64,000 nt of DNA from DATGEP01 sp035310125 (lineage in GTDB: Bacteria > Chloroflexota > Ktedonobacteria > Ktedonobacterales > JADMIN01), in NCBI GenBank assembly GCA_035310125.1, contig DATGEP010000019.1:15446-79445 (forward strand), given 5' to 3'. The position numbers and the translations under genes are program-made. This document shows positions 36,138 to 43,562 of the stretch, in pieces (the first letter of the stretch is position 1; every line of letters starts with the position of its first letter). The notes below the pieces were generated by a model that searched no databases, had not been told where the DNA came from, and worked only from the letters and a program-made list of their open reading frames with translations.

Positions 36138-37722
36138 GTGCTCCACCTTCCTCCGTCCTTCCGGTGTCTGCGCGTGTGCTGTCCTCCGCGACAGATGATG
36201 CCTTGCGACCGGCGCCTGGCCCCAGCACATCAGCTTCCATCTCATGCCAGCGCTCGCGCCCGCCAATGGAATGGACGGGCAAGTCGGCGAGATAGAGCGT
36301 GCCGTCGGGCGCGTCATCACCTGCCAACTCCGACTTCGCCAGCAGCAATGTTACCGCATGCCCTCTGGCGCGAAGCTGGCGCAAGGCCAGAATGAGTGGC
36401 ACAGCCAGAACGGTTTCAGTGCCGATGTAGACAATCGTCGCGCCAAATGGGAGACGAGCCGCTTCGCTCGTCACGATATCGTGCATGGGATAACCGTAAT
36501 ATGGCAGGAGGCGAGCCAGACCATCCAGGATCCGGGGGGCCTGTTCCGGGCGCGAGGCGGGAGGAATGCGCAGCCGCAGCGAAGCCGCTGAGCGCAGTCG
36601 TTGCAGCGACCAATCTCTATCGGACTCATTTGGGCTAGCATCCGTCCGCAGTGACATCTTCGGTCTGGAGGCCGGCGTCAGATGCGTGCCATCGAACTCT
36701 GGCATCGCGAGGTTGCCATTTGAGTAGAGGCCGACAGCATAGCCTTGGTCCAGGCCCCACATGGCGACTGAAGCTGCCGCCGAGACGACTAGCTCAACCA
36801 GGCTGGGATCGTAGCCCATGAGGGCGCGCGGGTAGGTACGCGTTTCGAGAAAGATGGTCAGCGTATGGCGTGTAGCCGGCTCGTAGACCTTGCTTTGTAA
36901 AACGCCAGTGCGCGCGGTGGCTTTCCAATGAATTCGCCGTGGCTCGTCGCCTGGCTCGTAGGTGCGAATGCCGGAGACGCGCAGAGGGTCTTCCAGAAGA
37001 CGGCGTGAAGACCTGCGCTCGCCGAACGGCGAGTGTGACGGCAGGCCAAAACGCTCGATCGGCGCGACCAAAGGATGGACGAGTAGCACAGCGGTGGCGT
37101 CTAGCGTTTTCTCGCGGGTGAGGATGCCGAACGGGTCACTCGTTCGCAGGACCATCGGCCCGAACCGGTACGCGCCGCGTGCGATAGCGTGGATGCGGTA
37201 GCGCCGTGTCACACGCTGGTAGGCCCAGAGCGCCATTGTATTCGAGAGGGTCGCCGTCTCTTGCTTTGACGCAAGCCTGAGACGCATGCCGAGGACAGGA
37301 AGCGCATCGGGGAAGTCGTCAGCGATGGTCAGGGAAGGCAAGGGCAAGGGTTTGCGGTTCTCGACGACGAGCGAGATTTCAGTCGTGTCGCCGAAGACCG
37401 CGCGCGACGTGGCGGGATTGCGCTCAACACTGAGCTGGCTCTGGCCGTAGCGATACCACATCTCAGGAATCAAGATCAGCGCGAGCAGGAGAATGGCCGC
37501 GACAAAGAGAATAGCTTGACCAAGCAGCACGCTGAGGAGAAGTAGCAGAACGACGCCGACGTAATATGGTCGCCGGGCCAAGAGAATCTCGTCTGCCTCG
37601 CCGCGATTGCGCAGCTTGAAGCGGCGGCCGCGTCGCAACCCTAGCAGCGGCGCGCCAACATACGCGATATTGGCGGGCAGAGCAGACCGATTGTCCTGGC
37701 TGTTGGCGCCTGGCTGTTTCAT
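36079..37722 (-). CDS. DUF58 (VWA-like) protein
   Basis: 547 residues from the ATG at 37722. Hydrophobic segments at about 47-85 follow an N-terminal leader. The DUF58 core has the characteristic GIRTYEPGDEPRRIHWKATARTG block, which introduces a VWA-like fold. Such proteins pair with MoxR ATPases as chaperone or metal-insertion partners. The family stretch RTYxxGDxxRxIxW is fully conserved. The C-terminal part (after about residue 400) has a second domain ending in a Ser/Thr/Glu-rich disordered tail that overlaps the next gene. The MoxR gene ends four bases before the start, and the DUF4129 gene begins within the 3' end, so the three are one tightly coupled operon. Confidence 0.82.
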   Translation of the reverse strand: MKQPGANSQDNRSALPANIAYVGAPLLGLRRGRRFKLRNRGEADEILLARRPYYVGVVLLLLLSVLLGQAILFVAAILLLALILIPEMWYRYGQSQLSVERNPATSRAVFGDTTEISLVVENRKPLPLPSLTIADDFPDALPVLGMRLRLASKQETATLSNTMALWAYQRVTRRYRIHAIARGAYRFGPMVLRTSDPFGILTREKTLDATAVLLVHPLVAPIERFGLPSHSPFGERRSSRRLLEDPLRVSGIRTYEPGDEPRRIHWKATARTGVLQSKVYEPATRHTLTIFLETRTYPRALMGYDPSLVELVVSAAASVAMWGLDQGYAVGLYSNGNLAMPEFDGTHLTPASRPKMSLRTDASPNESDRDWSLQRLRSAASLRLRIPPASRPEQAPRILDGLARLLPYYGYPMHDIVTSEAARLPFGATIVYIGTETVLAVPLILALRQLRARGHAVTLLLAKSELAGDDAPDGTLYLADLPVHSIGGRERWHEMEADVLGPGAGRKASSVAEDSTRADTGRTEEGGAHAAPQHTGGWRKARPLVVE

Positions 37723-37726
37723 AAGA

Positions 37727-38755
37727 CTACCGACCCTCGGCGCCAACATTTTCCACCGGAACGGCGGTCCGGCTGAGGACATCCTGGATGACCTGCTCAG
37801 CGTCCTGGCCGCGCAGACGGCTCTGAGCCGTGACGACCAGCCGGTGCGCAAGCACGGGCACGGCAAGGTGCTTGATGTCGTCCGGCTTGACGTAGTCCCG
37901 CCCGCGCATCGCGGCGAACGCCTGGGCAGCACGGAACAGGGCGAGTCCAGCACGGGGGCTGGCGCCCAGCTCGGCGGCGGGATGCTCACGGGTGGCGCGA
38001 ACGATCTTGAGCAGATATTCCGCGATAGGCGGGGAAACGCTCACCGCGCGCACGATGGGCAGCAGCGCGAGCAGGTCCGCACCTGAGACGACGGGCCGCA
38101 AGCTGTCCAGCGGCTGCTCTGTTTTGAAGCGATAGAGCATGGAACGCTCCTCATCGAAGCTCGGATAGGAGACGCGCAAACGGATGAGGAAGCGATCGAG
38201 CTGTGCCTCTGGAAGTGGGAACGTGCCCTCCAGCTCAATAGGGTTTTGTGTGGCGATGAGTAAGAATGGGTGTGGGAGGGGCATCGTGCTGCCATCCACC
38301 GTCACCTGTCGCTCCTGCATCGCTTCGAGCAGTGCGGACTGGGTACGCGGAGTCGCACGGTTGATCTCGTCGGCGAGGACAATGCTGGCAAAGATGGGTC
38401 CGGGCCGGAACTCAAACTCACCTAGCTTTTGGCTGAAATAGCTCACGCCGGTGACATCACTTGGCAGCAGATCGGCGGTGCCCTGAATGCGAGCGAAGGA
38501 GACGCCAAGAGAGCGGGCAAGCGACTTCGCCATGACCGTTTTGCCCAGGCCCGGCACATCCTCGATGAGAGCATGTCCTTCGCTCAACAGCGCGATGAGC
38601 AGAAGCTCCACCGTGTCCTCTTTGCCAACGATCACACGGCCAACATGCGCACGTACGGTGGCAGACACGCTTTGCAGAGTGCGTACACCCGTGGCGAATT
38701 GCTGTGGGTCTATTGAGGCTACTGGTGTGGCCGAACCTTCACTCTGTTTCTCCAT
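37727..38755 (-). CDS. MoxR-type AAA ATPase
   Basis: A 342-residue AAA+ ATPase of the MoxR/RavA family. Walker A is at 65-73 (EDVPGLGKT), Walker B reads VLADEINRA, and the sensor-1 motif is in the ATQNP segment, followed by the usual LPEAQLDRF and GASPRAGL motifs. These ATPases act as chaperones, often together with VWA-type partners such as the adjacent DUF58 protein. Start taken as the ATG at 38755; an in-frame ATG at 38815 exists but has no ribosome-binding site. It is the first gene of the operon. Divergent or upstream features include only intergenic DNA before the APC permease gene, which is on the same strand. Confidence 0.9.
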   Translation of the reverse strand: MEKQSEGSATPVASIDPQQFATGVRTLQSVSATVRAHVGRVIVGKEDTVELLLIALLSEGHALIEDVPGLGKTVMAKSLARSLGVSFARIQGTADLLPSDVTGVSYFSQKLGEFEFRPGPIFASIVLADEINRATPRTQSALLEAMQERQVTVDGSTMPLPHPFLLIATQNPIELEGTFPLPEAQLDRFLIRLRVSYPSFDEERSMLYRFKTEQPLDSLRPVVSGADLLALLPIVRAVSVSPPIAEYLLKIVRATREHPAAELGASPRAGLALFRAAQAFAAMRGRDYVKPDDIKHLAVPVLAHRLVVTAQSRLRGQDAEQVIQDVLSRTAVPVENVGAEGR

Positions 38756-38976
38756 CAGCCGTTTGCCACCCTCTTCCACTGAAATGCCGAGATACCTCAG
38801 CAACGCGCGCCCCATTCACTATTGCAGTATGCGCACCATATGAATGAAGTACGTCGCAGCAGGGTAGCATCTCTCGCTGAAGCGCAAACGCGAAGAGGGT
38901 CACACGTGCCAGCGGCGTGGCGATTTACCAGGCGACACGGAGGCAACCTGTCATATCCAGCTTTTTCCTCCGTCCG

Positions 38977-40275
38977 CTAGCGGACGCCATCGCCGGAGTA
39001 TCTGAGATGCAGCCCCGCATACGTGCGACGCGCTGCCATGGCGATTGCGAAGAGCGCCGCTGTCGCTAGCGCGTACCACAGGCTCTGGAACCCAGCCACG
39101 ACGAGCACGAGGATCGCGAGCGATGCGCTGACCAGCGCGGGCAGGTAGCGCCGGACGTCGAGCAGCCGCCACGCGGTCAGGAGGATCAGCACGTAGGTCA
39201 ACAGGAAGTTGGCACTGGAGAGCTGGATGTATGACTCGATAGGTATGCTGAGGAGAACCTGTACCACGAGCGCCAGCGCCCAGGCGCCGCCGAGCGCCAA
39301 CGCGGCTGGACGCGGCGCGCCCGTCGCGGCGTCCACCCGCGCGAGTAGACGCGGGAACAACCCCTCGCGCGCCAGCGCATAGATCAACCGCGTCGCGCTG
39401 CGTGTCCAGGTGAACATGAATAGGACGAGCAAGACCAGGGCGATGATCGAAGCGACCCTGGTGGCTGTCTGCCCCAGTGAGAGGCGCACCAGGTCGGCCA
39501 GCGAGGCGTCGCTGGTCGCGATCACCGTCCGGCTCAACCCACCGACGACGGTGATTCCCAGCAGCACGAACAGCGCTCCGACTGTGGTGACTGCGAGGCC
39601 CAGCGCTTTGACCAGTGTGCGGGGGTCGGCGAGCTCCTCGCCCGAGAAGGCGGCATTTTCCCAGCCGACGAAGGCGAAGAAACAGATCAGGCCCGTGGAC
39701 GCGACGCCCGCCAGGTCGTAGCCGCGCACATCGGTGAGCCGGGCCTGCGTGACGTGAGGGAGCGCGAAAAGCAGCGCCACTGTGATGGCGGTCAGGCAGC
39801 CGAAGAATCCCCACCGTTGGAGACGCATGACTTGCGACACGTCGAAGCAGCTGCCAGCGACGAGCGCAGCCAGCAGCGCCGCCGCGACGAGGGCGAGTCC
39901 ATGCGCGGGCAGCGGCACGAGCGTGCCCAGATATTCGCTGAAGACGAGCGCTGTCGCCGGCCCACCTACTGCGATCGCCGCGAGATACAGCACGCCTGTG
40001 AGCCAGCCGATACGTTGCCCGAGGCCGCGACCAATAAACGCGATGACACCACCAGCCGAAGGATAGCGCGCGCCCAGCTCGGCCATGATGCGTGCCAGCG
40101 GATATGACACAGCAGCCAGCGCTGCCCAGATGAGAATGGACCAAGGGCCGGCATGGCGCGCCGCGATAGAAGGCAGCACGATGAGGCTCTGCCCCAGAAC
40201 TGCGCTCGTGTACAGCACAAATGTGTCGGTCAGTGTAAGGTGTTTGCGTAAAGCCGGCCCGGTTGCCGAAGCCAT
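38977..40275 (-). CDS. APC-family amino acid permease
   Basis: 432 residues with about twelve hydrophobic segments. The first segment contains LGQSLIVLPS and later an E-L-G-A-R-Y-P motif, as in amino acid/polyamine/organocation transporters. The conserved region GWENAAFSGEEL lies near the middle. Substrate cannot be inferred; the divergently transcribed Lrp/AsnC regulator suggests an amino acid. The stop codon is embedded in a perfect 16-base palindrome (38971-38986, CGTCCGCTAGCGGACG), which may act in mRNA end formation. ATG at 40275 is used. The regulator gene begins about 120 bases away on the other strand. Confidence 0.87.
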   Translation of the reverse strand: MASATGPALRKHLTLTDTFVLYTSAVLGQSLIVLPSIAARHAGPWSILIWAALAAVSYPLARIMAELGARYPSAGGVIAFIGRGLGQRIGWLTGVLYLAAIAVGGPATALVFSEYLGTLVPLPAHGLALVAAALLAALVAGSCFDVSQVMRLQRWGFFGCLTAITVALLFALPHVTQARLTDVRGYDLAGVASTGLICFFAFVGWENAAFSGEELADPRTLVKALGLAVTTVGALFVLLGITVVGGLSRTVIATSDASLADLVRLSLGQTATRVASIIALVLLVLFMFTWTRSATRLIYALAREGLFPRLLARVDAATGAPRPAALALGGAWALALVVQVLLSIPIESYIQLSSANFLLTYVLILLTAWRLLDVRRYLPALVSASLAILVLVVAGFQSLWYALATAALFAIAMAARRTYAGLHLRYSGDGVR

Positions 40276-40339
40276 GGTTCACCCCCGCGCAATGGATTGG
40301 TATGCGATGATATGATAGAAAAGAACGAGGCCGGAGTGA

Positions 40340-40352
40340 ATGGATATTCCAA
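40340..40352. promoter_or_regulatory. possible Lrp/AsnC operator dyad
   Basis: TGGATATTCCA (arms TGGA/TCCA) lies between the divergent permease and regulator starts. Lrp-type operators are often short dyads of this sort. The assignment is by position only. Confidence 0.25.
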
Positions 40353-40397
40353 AGCAGTTCGGTGGGATCTGCCATGAACAGAAAGTGATGTGCATCC

Positions 40398-40889
40398 ATG
40401 ACTAACGATTCTGAGAAGTTGCTGGATGAGACTGGATGGGAGCTGCTCTGCGCACTCCAGGAGAACGCGCGCAGCTCATACGCGGACCTGGGCAGACAGG
40501 TTGGACTGACGCCGCCGGCTGTGGCCGATCGCGTCCGGCGGTTGGAAGCGGCGGGGATCATTACGGGCTATCATGCGGCGGTGAATCCCGCGAAGCTGGG
40601 CTTGGGGCTGACCGCGATCATCCGGTTTAATGCGTCGCGAGACCCGTTTGAACGCACCTTCGCCCTGGTCAAAAGGTGCCCGGAGATCATCGAGTGCCAC
40701 CGCGTGACAGGCGACGATTGTATGACGCTGACAGCCGTCGTCTCCTCGGTGGAGCACTTGCAGGAGCTGATAGGCCGGCTGGCGCCCTATGGCTCGTCCA
40801 ACACGTCCATTGTGCTCTCCTCGCCATTGCACCACCGTGTTATCGGACCTGCCGCGTTGATGCAAGAGCAAGCGGCAGAGAGCGCCTAA
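40398..40889 (+). CDS. Lrp/AsnC-family transcriptional regulator
   Basis: 163 residues: an N-terminal winged HTH (about 10-65; LGRQVGLTPPAVADRVRRLEAAG is the recognition region) and a C-terminal RAM/effector domain with a ferredoxin-like fold. The pattern DPFERTFALVKRCPEIIECHRVTGDDC matches the family's effector domain. These proteins sense amino acids and regulate transport or catabolism. It faces the APC permease, whose transcription it may control, with a short dyad (40340-40352) between them. ATG at 40398. Its last bases overlap the convergent HD-GYP gene stop (40886-40888), so the ends are antisense to each other. Confidence 0.9.
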   Translation: MTNDSEKLLDETGWELLCALQENARSSYADLGRQVGLTPPAVADRVRRLEAAGIITGYHAAVNPAKLGLGLTAIIRFNASRDPFERTFALVKRCPEIIECHRVTGDDCMTLTAVVSSVEHLQELIGRLAPYGSSNTSIVLSSPLHHRVIGPAALMQEQAAESA

Positions 40890-41572
40890 TCTTCGATGAT
40901 GTCGTCGTGGCGCACCCAGGTGGGATAGGGAGCGATGCGAATGGGCAGCGGGCAGACGCGCGGCGGCAGGCAAAAGTCGCTGTTGGCGTCCAGCATGGCC
41001 AGGAAAGCCGATACGATCTCTGGGTCAAAGTGTGTGCCTGCGGCGCTGGCGATGACCTCGCAGGCATCCTGCTGTGTCATGGTTGGTTTGTAGGACCGCT
41101 CGGAGCTGAGCGCGTCGAACACATCGCAGACTGTGAGCATCCGGGCGCCGATGGGAATGTCTTTGCCGATGAGGCCATCTGGATAACCGCGACCGTCGTA
41201 GGCTTCGTGATGGCGCAGCACGATGTCGGCGAGCCAGTCGGGGGCGCCATAAATCTGGAGGAAGCGGGCTCCGGTGCGTGGATGCTGCTCCATGCGGTGG
41301 CGCTCGTCGCGCGAGAGGGCGCTATCTTTGTGGAGCAGATCATTGTGGATCCATGTCTTGCCCAGGTCATGGACCTGTCCGGCGAGGGCCAGATCGCGCC
41401 CAGTCCGTCGTGTCCAACCCATGTGTCGAGCGAGACGATAGGCGTAGACGGCGACACGGCGCGAGTGCTCGTACGTGATGATGTCGCGCTCACGTATGGT
41501 GCCTGCCAGCGCATGGACGATGGTCTGCGTGTGACGGCGCGTGCCTGGGTCTACGTGTTGCACCGTTGCCAA
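40886..41572 (-). CDS. HD-GYP domain protein (putative cyclic-di-GMP phosphodiesterase)
   Basis: 228 residues, almost entirely an HD-GYP domain. The metal-binding HD is H68-D69, and HHExxDGRGYP is at 121-131, followed by the signature ARMLTVCDVFDALSSERSYK. This is the complete set expected for a catalytic HD-GYP enzyme hydrolysing c-di-GMP. There is no sensory domain, transmembrane segment or receiver, so regulation must come through another protein or expression. The start is a TTG (41572) with AGGAG nine bases upstream. The gene is convergent with the Lrp-type regulator. No GGDEF protein is in the window. Confidence 0.9.
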   Translation of the reverse strand: MATVQHVDPGTRRHTQTIVHALAGTIRERDIITYEHSRRVAVYAYRLARHMGWTRRTGRDLALAGQVHDLGKTWIHNDLLHKDSALSRDERHRMEQHPRTGARFLQIYGAPDWLADIVLRHHEAYDGRGYPDGLIGKDIPIGARMLTVCDVFDALSSERSYKPTMTQQDACEVIASAAGTHFDPEIVSAFLAMLDANSDFCLPPRVCPLPIRIAPYPTWVRHDDIIED

Positions 41573-41876
41573 CGGTCTGCTCCTGTTTGCGTGTGTCTCT
41601 CGCCGGATACATAGCCTGGTTGCACTAGCCCGACGTCAACATCAGTCAATGTATTCTGTCCACCAACTCTGCCCGATATAACGCCACTCGATGGACAAGG
41701 TAACGGATACGGTACTGTGCGAAACCGAGTCTATACACATCCTCAACGTGCTGTATGTCAGGACATTCGCGACATTTGTGCCAACCTTTTCCTGGTGCTT
41801 CTGAGATGACGGCACGAAATAGGGACCGGCGTATCTGTCTCGCCAGCCCCTATTGCACGTTGATGTCGTGTGACGG
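41573..41876. other. 304-base gap holding a terminator for the CxxC gene
   Basis: No gene is supported. An imperfect inverted repeat at 41818-41854 (14-bp stem with two wobble pairs, nine-base loop, followed by TTTCG on the minus strand) probably ends the XPB-DUF790-CxxC operon. The rest shows nothing else notable. Confidence 0.5.
41818..41854 (-). terminator. terminator of the helicase/nuclease operon
   Basis: On the minus strand, AATAGGGGCTGGCG pairs with CGCCGGTCCCTATT across a nine-base loop and is followed by a short U-rich run. It lies 23 bases after the CxxC gene stop. Confidence 0.6.
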
Positions 41877-43541
41877 TCACTCGGCGCCGGAATCGGGTGG
41901 TGTTGCGGTGCCGGTCGTACCGGGCTCGCCATCACGCCGCGACTCTTCTGGCTCGGCCGGCTCGATACGCACTCGCTGGACGCGGGCGTGCTCGCGGCGG
42001 GAGCGGAACTCGTTGATGTCGCGGACGCCGGATATGTCTCGCGAGCCGAAGTGCTGGCTGGATTGGTCCTGCATGAGATCGCGGGTGAGCGCTTTGAAGA
42101 AGCGGCCCACGCGATTCCAGCGCGGCGGGAAGCTCTGCGCCCAGAAGCGCTCTGATCCCGTCGCGCCGACCGCCGTAAACGAGAACGGCTGCTCGGAGAC
42201 GCTATATTCGACGTGGGTGTATGGCATGCGCAGCACATACAGGCGGCGGGAGGTAACACGCCGCTCGCCGCTATCCACGCCATCCGCGGCGACGCCGGCT
42301 GTTTGCATGGCGCGACCCTCGCCTTGCGCGAAGCTGAGCGCGTCTGCCCACACATCGGCGGGAATGACCGCTGGAGCCTGCACGTCCAGCGCATCGGCGG
42401 GGCCATCCCAGACCGGCTCACCTTTGCTCTTGCGTAGCATCTCGTCCGACACCCGCCGGGATGACTCAGCGCCTTCCTCTCGTAACGTGCGCTCGCTGAT
42501 GCGTGTGTCGAAACGGCGGATGATCTCGCGATATTGGATGACGCGCCCCGTGCCGTTGCAGGTAGCGCAGGTATCGGCGCTGGTGCCATGGCAGGTGGGG
42601 CAGACGCGCTTGCCGTTTCCGCAATCGCATGGAACGCTGCCGTTCACGCAGTCTGGGCAGGGGATCGTCTCGCCGGATGCGGGCGCGATGGGCGCCCATT
42701 GCGCGGAGGGCGGCAAGGGTACGCCATATTCCTGGCGCAGTCGCTCCGAAAAATCGGCGAGGCGCCCAGCGGCATTTTCGGCCAGCCGCTCGGCCTGCAC
42801 CTGGAAGTAGCTCTTGCTGGCACGAGCACGACGCTCAGCGGTCGGGTCCGCTATGCGCCCACGTCCCCGGCAGCGCGTGCAGGGAGTCTTGGCGCGGCCA
42901 TGACAAACCGGGCACTGGACGAAGCCCTTGCCTTCGCACTGTTTGCAGGCTCGATGCCCTGTGCCATTGCAGCGCAGACACGCGCCCAGCATCTCAGTGC
43001 TCGCGACCCGCTCGCGCCGCTCGCCGGATTCGATGTCCGGGGAGATGGGGAACGTGTAGTCCCAGACGGGCAGCACGGGACCGGGCGCGGGTGGCTGCGC
43101 GCCGGTGTATGGCTCGCGACCGTCGCTCAGCCGGCGCGACTCGCCGCGCTCGCGTAACTCCACCCGCCATACCGAGCCGCTGGTGAAGCCGGTGATGTGC
43201 ATCGCATTGGCCAGCTCTGGGTCCACCAGGAAATCAATATCCACCCAGCGGCGGGCGAGCGCGCGGGCGCGGGCCTCGTCTTCGGGTGAGACGAGACTCG
43301 GCGGTGGCGTCTCGGACCCTGTTTCCTCCCAGTACCCAGACGCTTTATCCATGATATCGCGAACGCGCGCGCCCAGGTCGCCCGCGCTCTCGCGGAAGAC
43401 GCGCATCGTCTCGCGCGCCTGGCGCTCAAGCTCTTCGAGAATTTCGTCATAGGTCTCGCGATAGGCATCGCCGCCCCATGAGTCGCGGCGGGGATGATCC
43501 GTCCTGTCGCCGTTATCGGAACCGTATCGGTCGTCGCCCAC
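41877..43541 (-). CDS. DnaJ-type CxxC zinc-repeat protein, unknown
   Basis: A 554-residue protein, start GTG at 43541 with AGGGAGG six bases upstream. It has two clusters of CxxCxGxG-like motifs. The first (about residues 187-230) reads CLRCNGTG, CKQCEGKG, CPVCHG, CTRCRGRG. The second (about 294-333) reads CPDCVNG, CDCGNG, CPTCHG, CATCNGTG. Such repeats bind zinc, as in the central domain of DnaJ, but J domain and C-terminal DnaJ folds are absent. The N-terminus (1-100) is acidic and helical. The third gene of an operon with an XPB-like helicase and a DUF790 nuclease, 21 bases after the latter, it may be an accessory factor. Family name not recognised. Confidence 0.7.
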   Translation of the reverse strand: MGDDRYGSDNGDRTDHPRRDSWGGDAYRETYDEILEELERQARETMRVFRESAGDLGARVRDIMDKASGYWEETGSETPPPSLVSPEDEARARALARRWVDIDFLVDPELANAMHITGFTSGSVWRVELRERGESRRLSDGREPYTGAQPPAPGPVLPVWDYTFPISPDIESGERRERVASTEMLGACLRCNGTGHRACKQCEGKGFVQCPVCHGRAKTPCTRCRGRGRIADPTAERRARASKSYFQVQAERLAENAAGRLADFSERLRQEYGVPLPPSAQWAPIAPASGETIPCPDCVNGSVPCDCGNGKRVCPTCHGTSADTCATCNGTGRVIQYREIIRRFDTRISERTLREEGAESSRRVSDEMLRKSKGEPVWDGPADALDVQAPAVIPADVWADALSFAQGEGRAMQTAGVAADGVDSGERRVTSRRLYVLRMPYTHVEYSVSEQPFSFTAVGATGSERFWAQSFPPRWNRVGRFFKALTRDLMQDQSSQHFGSRDISGVRDINEFRSRREHARVQRVRIEPAEPEESRRDGEPGTTGTATPPDSGAE

Positions 43542-43562
43542 AGCATGCCTCCCTGGATTCGG

